Positions 22,603-33,113 of a stretch of DNA of 64,000 nucleotides are shown here, in pieces (within the stretch, counting starts at the first letter, position 1; the number at the start of each line of letters is the position of its first letter). Source of the DNA: Liolophura sinensis. Lineage: Eukaryota; Mollusca; Polyplacophora; Chitonida; Chitonidae. Position numbers and translations under genes: made by a program. Location: NCBI RefSeq assembly GCF_032854445.1, contig NC_088307.1, forward strand, positions 8,186,001 to 8,250,000, given 5' to 3'. A model generated the notes under the pieces. It ran no database searches, was not told the origin of the DNA, and was given only the letters and a program-made list of their open reading frames with translations.

Positions 22603-23083
22603 GTTAGTTAAAAAAAATAATCAGTTAAAATTGAACAGAAAGTCTGTCGTGTGAGTTGTTCTAGAATGTATTCTGCTATTGCAGCAGATCATCCTGGTAA
22701 ATATAACACACATATTCCATTAATACAATATATTATATTACAGATGACCCAGAAGCCTCTCACCAATGCGGTCGCTGCTCATGCTGGCTTCCTCTCCGGC
22801 CGTAAGTGGGAAGGTCTGCCAGCAACCTGCGGATGGTCGTGGGTTTCTCCCGGTCTCTGGTAGGTTTCCACCCACCATAATGCTGGCCGCGGTCGTATAA
22901 GTGAAATATTCTTGAGTACGGCGTAAAACACCAATCAAATAAATAAATAAATAAATAAATATTATATTACAGTTTATTATGATGAATGTGACGGAATACG
23001 ATACTATTATAACAGAATACCTTCTAACATCCGTCAGGCAACAGGCTTTCGGTTACATTGACAGACTGACTTTTTAAGTGTAA
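22603..23083. mobile_element. Foldback MITE, copy 2, interrupted by a SINE
   Basis: The left end (GTTAAAAAAAATAATCAG, then TTGAACAGAAAGTCTGTCG and TAGAATGTATTCTG) mirrors the right end (reverse complement TTACACTTAAAAAG, then GAAAGCCTGTTGCCTGACGG and AGAAGGTATTCTG). It matches the termini of the 12,043-12,303 element. The SINE at 22,744-22,958 with its duplication splits the interior. Without it the element is about 250 bp, like copy 1. Confidence 0.6.
22744..22958 (+). mobile_element. SINE type A, 5'-truncated, with target-site duplication
   Basis: The SINE starts at ATGACCCAGAAGCCTCTCAC, lacks most of the tRNA head, and ends in a (AAAT)n tail. A perfect 14-bp repeat, ATATTATATTACAG, flanks it at 22,730-22,743 and 22,959-22,972. 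The truncated 5' end together with intact duplications shows it inserted in this form. Confidence 0.92.
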
Positions 23084-24801
23084 CAGAAGACCGGAAGCAA
23101 AATTCTTCCTGTTTTAGAAACACTGATTTGTTAGTTAAGGGTTGAACAGCCATGAATACGAACATATCTATAGACTCTATATCAACCTATTCGTCACTGT
23201 TCTCAGAATAGCTGATCTGTATATTTGTGGAATCCTAAAGTCTAAAGCCGCCAATAATTTGCTGGACATATCAACATTGTGGATAGAATCTATCAAAATA
23301 CCAGCTCGTAAATTTGTTAAAATCATCGGAACACGCTGTAATTGTTTTTTTTCTGACTTGTTTATCCCATGTCATAATGCCAGGCACCCGATTTCATATG
23401 TTTCATATGTTAATATTTCATATGCATGTTCAGCAAATAATGCACCTTTGTCTAGGGCCCAGTTGTATGGGATAATACTGGTCCTATTTAATATTTAAAA
23501 TTTTAGAAAATTTAGCAGCCAATACCGTTGTTCAGCGGATTTGGCTCATGTTTAATGTACTATTAAGCAATTATTTTGGGGTTAAGAATAAAATTGAAAA
23601 CTTGGCTTTAAGTTAAATTTGGTATTAAGTAACTAATCTCGCATTGCCTCATAGTCGCTGTCGTGCAATAAGGGAGGTAATTCAAAGCAATCCATGAATA
23701 TGGCACGCGTCGTTCCCTACGCTCCATTTACATCACTTCCACCACAAGGCTGGCTTGACTTTTGGAACCCGAGGCACGAGGGCTTGCTTAGGCTCAGTCA
23801 CCACTGGCGACTTTACGCTGAACCATTTAATCAGCTTTAATAAATCAAATTGTTTCACATGTTGGTTATAATCCTGTTAGGCATACTTCTGATGGAGAGA
23901 CTGAGATAAAACAAAGACTGAGATAAAGTTTTTGCGTTTCATGACATCACTTCCTGCCTCATCACCTTGACATCGGCCTTGTGAAAGATTTTTGTACAAA
24001 ATTTACTAGTGGTGGCAGTGACGTAAAGCGACGCATGCGCTGTAAGAAGTATGCGATATGGCTTCCAAATCAGAGAAACAGCACATTGCGATATCAAAAG
24101 CTGTAAGATGCATAAAACACTGTGCGCTCCCGTGACGTTTGTACTGTGTGGTCTTTCTACAGGCAACAGTGCGACCAAACACATGGAAAAGAAAATTACC
24201 GGTACCATCATGTGAAATATTAGTAGACCTAAAAGATCACATAAAGTGAACCTTAAATACATGTTCCTTGCATGTAAGGACTGCATGAACAATTTTCTTC
24301 GCATGCAGAAAACGACCGAAGACATAAAGTTTATGTTTTGTAATATTTTAGGGCATTCTATCGTGGTTGTGTTAATACTTAACTGTCAACTTCAGGTCTA
24401 AATATCCAAATGGTTAATTCCACGTCTTTTCATGACCCTAAACACCAAAGATAATTGCAAGACTTGGTCCTTTCAGACGAACATTTAAACTCCCATTTAT
24501 CTGTCAACGGATGCCATGGATCAACATCTTGCTGCTAAATGTGATGTCTTAATTACATGGTGGCTCATCCGAAAAACAAAGTACAGTGGTTCATCGAGCT
24601 CACTCTAAAACCTGATTGTTTGTAAACGTTATGACCTTGATGTTAAATCAAGCGTGTAGCTTGGCATCAAGCGATGTCAAGCGTAGCACTTTTTGATTTA
24701 GAAAGAGAACATTCCTTTTGAGGAGAGTTTTTCATTGTATTTTTTCATTAACTCCTACAGTCAGTTTCTGTTCCTCACCTGTATTTCTTCTGGAGGAATA
24801 A
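23084..24801. other. Intergenic, unrecognised open frames only
   Basis: A 118-codon frame on + (23,142-23,498) and a 128-codon frame on - (23,939-24,325) are the longest here. Neither shows a domain, signal peptide logic or splice context I can defend. Confidence 0.3.
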
Positions 24802-24956
24802 ATGGATGATTCTGGATTAACACAGCTATTTCTGGAGGAAGACTCCTGTTGTGTACATTCCAAAGCTTCTAATACACGACTGCAGCATCGACGTCAGTCT
24901 TGTGCAGGACAAGATTTTTTAGATTGCTGTTCCAAGTATGCTGACATCTGCACCAA
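24802..24956 (+). CDS. Possible cysteine-rich coding exon, unknown product
   Basis: An ATG at 24,802 (MDDSGLTQLFLEEDSCCVHS) opens a 51-codon stretch ending in CCSKYADICTK, exactly at AAG|GTAAGC, a good 5' splice donor with the GT at about 24,957. A TTTTTTCATTAACTCCTACAG acceptor-like sequence ends near 24,760, and an in-frame TAA directly precedes the ATG, so a 5' UTR plus first coding segment is conceivable. The stretch carries six cysteines, including two CC pairs, suggestive of an extracellular disulphide-rich domain, but there is no signal peptide and I do not recognise the family. The frame stays open past the donor to 25,140. Confidence 0.25.
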
Positions 24957-25497
24957 GGTAAGCAAACTGGACAGGAGGCCCGTTTGTTTTCATTCACTAG
25001 AGAACTGCATCTGCATGATGATCCTTGAAACATCTTTGTGTGCTCTTCCGCTGGGAAAGAGTACGGGCATAATTTCGTCTTTAAAGAACAAATATCTCTA
25101 TAAAATAGCGTTTTGGTTGGAACGCTTTGAAAGTAGGTAGTGTATCCCCAGAAAACCTACAAGTGACAGTCACATGTTAATCACAAGCACCTATAGATAG
25201 TACGGTCACTTCTGTGTCATGGGGAAAATACTACTGAACTACCAGTCATGTTACATTTTTGAAATTTTTCCGTGTTCAAGTCCTGTTGCCTGATGTCCAC
25301 CACCCGTTGCAGGATATCCCTCGAACCTAATCTACTTGCGATATCAAGGATTCAGAGCAATCATCAAAACAATGAATGATGATGCTCCATTTGCATAGTA
25401 GTGCCTTCATCAACGAATAATATACCCATTTATGGCTGTCTGCAAGTGTGCCTGTGCATTTTAATGTGGTAGTTTAGCAGGCTACATTTATCAACTG
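24957..25497. other. Intergenic or intronic, no recognised feature
   Basis: No repeat or domain was recognised between the candidate exon and the next SINE. Confidence 0.3.
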
Positions 25498-25511
25498 GCA
25501 AAAAGTCTTGT

Positions 25512-25767
25512 TTTTTTTTTTTTTTTTTTTTGATTGGTGTTTTACGCCGTACTCAAGAATATTTCACTTATACGACGGCGGCCAGGATTATGGTGGGTGG
25601 AAACCGGGCAGAGCCCGGGGGAAACCCACGACCATCCGCAGGTTGCTGGCAGACCTTCTCACGTACGGCCGCCAGCATGAGCTGGACTCACAGCGACCGC
25701 ATTGGTGAGAGACTCCTGGGTCATTACGCTGCGCTAGCGCTTTAACCGACTGAGCCACGGAGGCCCC
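25512..25767 (-). mobile_element. SINE type A, full length, poly(A) tail, perfect target-site duplication
   Basis: On the - strand the head GGGGCCTCCGTGGCTCAGTC starts at 25,767 and the element ends in a pure run of about 20 A. GCAAAAAGTCTTGT at 25,498-25,511 and 25,768-25,781 is a perfect 14-bp duplication. A small internal deletion lies near 25,670-25,690. Confidence 0.93.
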
Positions 25768-25781
25768 GCAAAAAGTCTTGT

Positions 25782-27428
25782 GACGTCACTGTTCACAATA
25801 TGGTCAGAAAGGGCACTCAAGTATCCAGTGTTTTAAAGGCACTTTACAAGGTTGTACAAATTTGGAAATAAACCAGTATTTCGTCTGACAATTTATTTTT
25901 TGTCTAACTTCAAACAAGACATGCACACTCTGCAAAGAGTATTACGAAATAATTTAGCCCTTTATCTTAGTTTTTGGTTGAACTTTTACTTACCATTGTT
26001 CCTGATGGAAAGTTAAAAAATCTGATCAAAGGTTTGCTCTGACATTGTAGTTTTCAGATTTGTAGATTACAGATAAGGAAATGACACGAACGTTAACTTA
26101 CCTGAGTTAAACTACCTTAACTCATCGTAATAATGGGTGTAAATAAAAGAAGTACACAGCTGGCCACATAAACTGTTATCAACCCAACTGAAAATCGTGC
26201 ATATCTTATATGTAACTGTACATTAGCTGAACATTCAGTTATCACAACAATGCATATGCTGAAGCATGGTGCCAAAAGTCTCCAGAAACAGCAGTGTATC
26301 CAGAGATATCAGATATAAATCGGTGGCGTCAATCAAAACATAAAACAGACAGGATCCGTTTTATGTATCACCCAATGAAATCCATCGTCTTGTCATTTCA
26401 CCTCTCTCTGATAAAAAGCTTTATTACAACAGTTCATGTAAATGGTTAAAGGACATCAGCATACACAACGCCTAGCACTATGGCTGTAAGAGTAAATAAA
26501 AGGATCTTTCAGACAAAGACTATGGTTTAGTGAAAACGAAGACAGTTATGTCAAAAATCTGTTAAAAATTCGTTTTTGAGGCATATTTGATCTCTGTTAA
26601 TCTTTTTTATGCATACGTTCCGCCAATGTTCGAAAGATTTCCGACATTATCGATGATCTTACTCGGAACGCACTATTAGCAGGACCTAACGACTAATCGT
26701 CGCTATGTGACTGAAAAATGACTGAAGTACGGCGTAAAACCCCAAATATACATATATACATGCATACACGCGCGCGCACACACACATACCAGCGCAGTAC
26801 ATTCATCATCATAGATGTACTTTCCGCCTTCTGGGAGCGTATAACAACAACCCTCTTCGCTCTGAACTCTTATCGGCGTGATCTTGAGGTTGTCTCTGAG
26901 CACTACGATGTCATCATCACCACCCCAGCATATCACCACTCACCAATTTTCACCTTGGTACCAGTGAAATGTGGAGATGACTTAAATCCCCATTGATTGA
27001 TTTACTGATTAAAGAAGGCTACACCACCAAAATATCGTCCAGCGTAAAGCCAATCAAATTTGTGCTATTGTCTTAGAACGTCTGTCCACGCGTTATCATT
27101 CAAAATCGAATTTTGCGTTTCCTAAAATTCATAAACCAGAAGGCATTTTTGAATGATTTTATTGATTTGGTTAGCGAAGATGGATTTTTGGACTAAAATC
27201 TCCGATATGGCCTCTTTGACTGCTTGACATGTGCACGCGGTTTAAATGGCAGGTTTACTGAGTGTTTCCCACGGCAGCTCTGTATCTCGCTCTGTAATAA
27301 GAGCAGGTATATTCTTACAGTAAAACTTCAAGGCAGTTTGAGCTACAGCGCATTTAAAAAGTATTTACAGTACTTTTATCCGTCCTAGTTACAGAGAAAT
27401 ATTGTATGTATATATTACTGACATAGTA
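25782..27428. other. Intergenic; short SINE tail-like piece and CG/CA microsatellite
   Basis: A 20-bp AGTACGGCGTAAAACCCCAA at about 26,726 resembles a SINE 3' end. (CG)n/(CA)n runs follow at 26,768-26,787. A weak exon-like stretch on the - strand at 26,790-26,902 was considered and not accepted. Confidence 0.35.
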
Positions 27429-27498
27429 ATGGCCACCGTCGTATTAGTAAAATATTCTTGAGTACGGCCTAAAACACAAATAAAATAAAATAAATAAC
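27429..27498 (+). mobile_element. SINE type A 3' fragment
   Basis: AATGGCCACCGTCGTATTAG, then ATATTCTTGAGTACGGCCTA and an A-rich tail, match the last part of the type A SINE. The rest of the element is absent. Confidence 0.75.
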
Positions 27499-27758
27499 AA
27501 ATCATGGGTCAAGCATTACTGCACAAAGTCGTTTTACAGGCACACAATCCTGATAGCAAGGGATCGTACTATCGGTTCTGTCAGTCTGATTAAAGCCACA
27601 TCGTTCGTCTCGTTTGGGAAGCGAGTGCACTTGTGATGAATTATGATTTCGGATAAGGATAAATATATCATATAAAATAATTTAAAAGATCCTACAACCA
27701 AAAACATAAAAACGATAACGGATGTGATAAAGGGCAAGAGAAATGAAGAAAAAATAAC

Positions 27759-27998
27759 GATGTGTGGATTGAAGACGATGACAATAACGATGTGCGGATT
27801 GAAGATGATGACAACAACGATGTGTGGATTGAAGACGATGACAACAACGATGTGTGGATTGAAGACGATGACAATAAAGATATGTGTATGGAAGACGATG
27901 ACAATAACGATGTGTGGATTGAAGACGATGACAATAAAGATGTGTGTATTGAAGACGATGACAATAACGATGTGTGGATTGAAGACGATGACAGTGCC
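27759..27998. repeat. 30-bp minisatellite, 8 units
   Basis: GATGTGTGGATTGAAGACGA recurs every 30 bp from 27,759 to 27,969. Because the period is a multiple of three and lacks stops, frames stay open on both strands. One + frame reads an acidic 10-residue repeat (DVWIEDDDNN), but it has no ATG and is preceded by TGA. Another reads MCGLKTMTIT repeats. Coding use is unsupported. Confidence 0.95.
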
Positions 27999-28122
27999 AA
28001 TGTAAAACAGATGAATTAATTTTATTAAATGATATGATAGTGTTGTATGTATGAAAGCGGCGATGGTAATAATGAGCCGGAGTTAAAAGCAATGAGACAC
28101 TAAAATGAAGTTTGGGAAAAAC

Positions 28123-28250
28123 AACCTGCTGATGGTTGTGGGCTACCCCGGGTCTCCGGCCTCTTTCCTTCCACTTTAAAGCTGGCTACATTCGCATAAG
28201 TGAAACAGTCTTGAGTAATGCGTAAAAAACCAATCAAACAATTCAAACAA
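28123..28250 (+). mobile_element. SINE type A 3' part, strongly diverged
   Basis: AACCTGCTGATGGTTGTGGG, CCGGCCTCTTTCCTTCCAC, AAGTGAAACAGTCTTGAGTA and GCGTAAAAAACCAATCAAAC follow the order of the type A consensus with many substitutions and no duplication. Confidence 0.65.
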
Positions 28251-28980
28251 AAAAATGTTCTGCTAAAGGATTGAACTATAACGTCGTGTACGATCAGTTC
28301 TAGGTGGAAGGTCTTCAAAATGTCCAAGTTTGCCTTTCTTTTCGCTGCAGTGGAGCCCATGGTTTAATTAAATACAGGAAGTACATGTACATTGTACATC
28401 TACCAAACAGCGGGATGGTCTAAATTAGGTTATTCATGCTGAATGAAACCTCTCAACACTTATGTTCTGTCGTCAAATTGTTACTTCCTCAGAAATGGGG
28501 GCGGACTGCATTGCGGTGGAAGGAAACCGGACACAGACGGAGAAACAAACGATAGAAACGACTCAAGCGACAGCGGTAATTTTCTGCTTCATATAATAAT
28601 GCATCAGTGAGCTCTGCGAATTTAGCACAGCATTCCAACACATCATTCATCGCAATTCGTCCTAATGCACCTCGTGCAGATGCCAATATGGTGTTAAATG
28701 CTGTGTTGAAATATTGTGCCTAGTTTACTTTTTACCTGGCATGGTAAAGTTAACACAGCATTCCAAAAGAACATTTCCCTGGGAATAAATACATGTACAT
28801 TAAGCTAGATGTATAAAACTGGCCTATGAACGATATTCACTGCATTAAATTTAAAGAGCTCCTGTATGCGCTTTTCATACATCTTGTTGCTATTTAGGTC
28901 GTCCAGAGTGTATGCAAAAAATGTAAACTGTGATATGAATTATTGGACAGCATTCTGTAGCGTGTTTACACTGATCGGAG
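28251..28980. other. Intergenic, no recognised feature
   Basis: AACACAGCATTCCA occurs twice (about 28,625 and 28,752). Otherwise nothing was recognised. Confidence 0.3.
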
Positions 28981-29740
28981 TGTCAAAAATGCCTTTAATA
29001 AAGTGCAAAACGTTTGGAACATAACCCGTTCCAAATTGCATTGCAGCAGTCATCAACGTTCCAGTGGAAGCACCAGACCCACCAGAATGCGAATTAATCG
29101 ACAGCATTTTGTCCCATCTTTACATGTGGAGCCTTTTTTTACCGTCTGCCTCATTTCACGGTGTCTTAAATGCCTTCTGAAAAATGGGTATGTTTTGTAA
29201 GTTAAACGACCAGAAAACTTATAGTGTAAGTCGCAGATGCTCAGGAATAGGGATCAATGAACACTTTGTCTTCTCTCGCCTTTCAATTAAGCTCCATTTT
29301 AGACCATCTGCAGCTTGGCACGATATCCAAAATGCCTTCTGAAAAATGAATATCTTTCGAAGATACTCAAGGATAGAGGTAAATTCATGAGTTCAGAAAG
29401 CCTATAGTCCAAGTTGCAAAGTTGTCATTTTAGATTGATATTTTAATCGACAGTGCAGGTAAATTCCCGGGGCGAAAAAGCTGATACTGCAAGTTCCAGA
29501 CGCCCTGGAATGAGGATTAATTGACAGTATTTTGACTCTTCTTGAAATTTACTGTCATTCCAGACCATCTGCGACATGCCACAGTGTCCAAAATGCCTTC
29601 TAAAATTTCTTTCAGTAAGTCAAGCCACCATACAGTGAAATTTCTGTGGTTAGACAATGGACTTGCAAGACGGAGACGCCCTGGAAAGGTGATTAGTCGA
29701 CGGTATTATCTCATCTTTATAATTAGATCCATTCTAGTGT
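28981..29740. repeat. Decayed tandem repeat, about 160 bp, four to five units
   Basis: Three phrases recur in order: AAAATGCCTTCTGAAAAATG-like (about 28,988, 29,168, 29,332, 29,592), AGACGCCCTGGAATGAGGAT-like (about 29,083, 29,241, 29,505, 29,672) and CATTCCAGACCATCTGCGAC-like. Spacings vary from about 160 to 265 bp. Units are heavily diverged, so this is an old array. Confidence 0.65.
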
Positions 29741-30024
29741 GTAGCAGTGTGTAGAGCTTGTGGTGTGCCGTATCACTAACGATAGGCAATTTTGGTAGCG
29801 AGTATGACTGATTTTACAGACTGCTGAATATAGGAGAAGGCCAAACGAAATAGACAATAGCTGACAACACGTTCACGTATTAAAGTTCTTCTAGATGTAC
29901 TTGATTCTAAAATAATCAAAACACTTTCAATTCACCCTCCTCACAGTGCAAAAGATCCAATTTCCTCACAGTGCAAAAGATAAAGAATAAACTCTGCGAT
30001 AACAAATACACACCCTGTGTCTCA

Positions 30025-30247
30025 TGGATCTCTTCGAGTCGGTAACTACCCTGTTTCTTTTGGATCAGTCCAAGTCGGTAACTACGCTGTATATGATGGA
30101 TTCGTTCGAGTGAGAAACTAAGCTGTATATGATGGATCAGTCCAAATTTTTCATTACAACGTATATGGATCTGTTCAAGTGAGTAACTACCCTCTATATG
30201 AATGATCAGTTTGAGTGGGTAACTACCCTGTATGTAATGGATCAATG
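30025..30247. repeat. 36-bp minisatellite, about 6 units, next to the satellite
   Basis: Units of the form GGATCAGTCCAAGTGGGTAA, then CTACCCTGTATATGAT, repeat with a period of 33-37 bp (mostly 36) and end a few bases before the satellite array. The 109-codon - strand frame at 29,916-30,245 is a translation of these units. Confidence 0.85.
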
Positions 30248-30254
30248 TAAAGAA

Positions 30255-33113
30255 AATAGTGGTTGTAAATTTACTACATCCATGGGTCTGCTATTTTCAC
30301 TTGGAAGGAACTAAAGTAGCCTTCGTTTAGTCTATACTGTCTTTGTTTCTATTGAATACATGCTGGTTTTGATAATTCTGCTGGCACTATTGGATCCTTA
30401 GGATGGCGTGTGGCGCAGTCTCCAAAATGGGCACACGATTGTCTTAATCGTAGCTTTAAGTTTACTACAAAAACTCTGTCATTGGATATAATTCTTCTTT
30501 CTGTAAGGGAGCATATTTACTTTTGATTCAATAGTCTTTTGTTTTGGAGTGAGCAGTGCTTATGTTAGGAAAGGAAACACAGCAGGAAGTCACACAGAGT
30601 AAACATTTTCTGCGCTACTACACGCCAGACACATTTTTCGCAACTGTCAGTCCAAGCTTAAAATCTTTTCGAGTGGTGTCATTTTCCCCACATATAAACA
30701 GCCAGTGTTTTACTTTTACCACTGCCTCCTACTTCCTTCCTTGGATCTCGTAGGTGCTAGTCTTCTAGATCCCAATATTACTATTAGATGCTAGGAAGGA
30801 AACACAACATCGTTGAGGACAATTTTTCTTAATTCGACTTTAATCCCTTCCTTGGATCTGATATGGGCTGGTGTAAAGCGTAAACTAGCACTATCAGATG
30901 CTAGGGAGGGTATTCTTACCATCAGTTGTGTGCCTTAAAATCACTTCCAGTCTGGTGTCTTCTCCTCCCTTTAAAAGTGTACTGCTAAAACCCTGCCAAT
31001 GTCTATATTTATTCTTTCTGTAGGGGAGCATATTTACGTTTCATTCTTTAGTCTTTTGTTTTTGAGTTACCAGTGATTATTTTAAGAAAAGAAATACAGC
31101 AGGAATTCACACTGAGTAAAAATGTTTGCGCTTCTACTCGCCACACATTTTTCTCAACCGTCAATCCAACCTTAAAGTCTTTTTCAAGTGGTGTCATTTT
31201 CCCCACATTTAAACAGGCAGTGTTACGCTTTTACCACTTCGTCCTACATCCTTCCTTGTATCTAGAACGTGCTGACCTTTAAGGCCCACTAGCACTATCA
31301 GACGCTAGGAAGGAAATAAAACATGGTTGACGACAATTTTTCATCTGACTTCAATCCCTTCCTTGGATCTGATATGGGCTGGTGTAAAGCGTAAGATAGC
31401 GCTATTATGTGCAACGGAGGGTATTCTGACCATTAGTTGTGTGCCTTGAATTCACTTCCAGTATGTGCTACGTGCTGGTGTAAAATCTTTAATTAGCACT
31501 ATCACATACTAGGAAAGGAAAAGTTCTACCACCCATGCTTGAATAGTTGTTGCATATTTACTACATCTGAAAGTCTACTATTTTCACGTGGATGGATCCA
31601 CGGTAACTGTGGTTTAGTCTATGTTATCTTTCTTTGTATCTAGTGTGAGCTGTTTTCTAAAAATCAAAAAGCACTATTAGACGCTTAAGGCGGCATATGG
31701 AGCAATCTCCAAATTTGGCAAACAACTGTCTAAAGCTTGGCTTAAGTGTACCGTAGAACTCTGCCAATGCCTATATTTTGTCCATTACTGCTTTCATTTG
31801 GACTTACCAGTGAATACTTTAAGAAAAGAAATACAGCAGGAATTCAAACAGAGTAATTATTTTCTGCGCTTCTACTCGCCGGACACATTATTTTCAACTG
31901 TCAATCCAAGCTTAAAGTCTATTCAGTTGGTGTCCTTTTCCCCACATATAAACAGGCAGTGTTATACTTTTACCACAGCCTCCTACATCCTTCCTTGTAT
32001 TTAGTACGTGCTGGTCTTTTAAGTCCCACTAGCACTATCAGATGATACGAAGGAAGCACAACATCGTTGACGACAATTTTTCATTCGACTTCAATCCCTT
32101 CCTTGGATCTGATATTGGCTAGGGTAAAGCGTAAACTAGCACTATCAGATGCTAGGGTGGGGGGGGGGGGATTTTTACCATCAGTTATGTGCCTTCAATT
32201 CACTTCCAGTTAGCCGTCTTCTCCTCCCCTTAAAAGTGTACTGTAAAACTCTCCCAATGTCTATATTTGTTCTTTGTGTAGAGGAGGATATATACGTTTT
32301 ATTCATTAGTCTTTTGTTTTCGACTAACAAGTAATTATTTGAAGAAAGGAAATACAGCAGGAATTCACACAGAGTAAACATTTTCCACGCTTCTACTCGG
32401 CAGACACATTTTTATCAACTGTCAATCCAAGCTTAAAGTCTTTTTTAATGTGGTGTCATTTTCGCCACATATAAACAGCCAGTGTTATACTTTTACTACT
32501 GTCTCCTACATCCTTCCTTGTATCTAGTACGTGCTGGTCTTTTAAGCCCCACTAGCACTATCAAATGCTAGGTAGGAAACACAACATCGTTGCGGACAAT
32601 TTTTCATTCGACTTCAATCCCTTCCTTGGATCTAAAATGAGCTGGTGTAAAGCAAAAACTAGCACTATTAGATGCTAGGGAGGATTTTCTTACCATCAGT
32701 TGTGTACCTTAAATTCACTTTCAGCCTGGCGTCTTCCCTTCCTTGTATGTGCTACGTGCTGGTGTAAATCTTCAATTAGCACTATCACATGTTAGGAAAG
32801 GAAAAGTTCTACCACCCATACTTGGATAGTTGTTGTATATTTACTACATCTATAGGTCCGCTAATTTCACCTGGAAAGAGCTACAGCAGTCGTGATTTAG
32901 TCCATGCTTTCTTTCTTTTTATCTCGTACGTGCTGGTTTTAAAAACTGTATTAGCACTATCAGATGCTTAAGATGGCGTGTGAAGCAATCATCAAAATCG
33001 GCAAACAACTGTTTGAAACGTGGCTAAAAGTGTACTGCTAAAACTCTGCCAATGCCTGTATTTCTGTTTTTTTAAGAAGAACATATATACGTTTCAATCA
33101 TTAGTCTTTTGTT
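30255..33113. repeat. Degenerate left edge of the satellite array
   Basis: The array begins partway through a monomer, just before hairpin module 4, at about 30,255. Anchor steps here are 518, 736, 521 and 795 bp. The two short units (from 30,544 and from 31,798) share one deletion of about 270 bp. It joins GTCTTCTCCTCCC to TTAAAAGTGTACTG and removes most of module 3 and all of module 4. Divergence from the interior consensus is clearly higher, as expected at the border of an array. Confidence 0.85.

Noticed and set aside
23142-23498. 118-codon + strand open frame
   Set aside because: No recognisable family and no supporting signals.
23939-24325. 128-codon - strand open frame
   Set aside because: No recognisable domain, membrane topology or splice context; composition fits chance in this region.
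26790-26902. Possible - strand exon (RVQSEEGCCYTLPEGGKYIY) ending at a GTATGT donor
   Set aside because: The donor sits in a CA/CG microsatellite, the acceptor side has no pyrimidine tract, and the product is not recognised.
29916-30245. 109-codon - strand frame with IHHIQ-type repeats
   Set aside because: It is a read-through of the 36-bp minisatellite, whose units vary in length.
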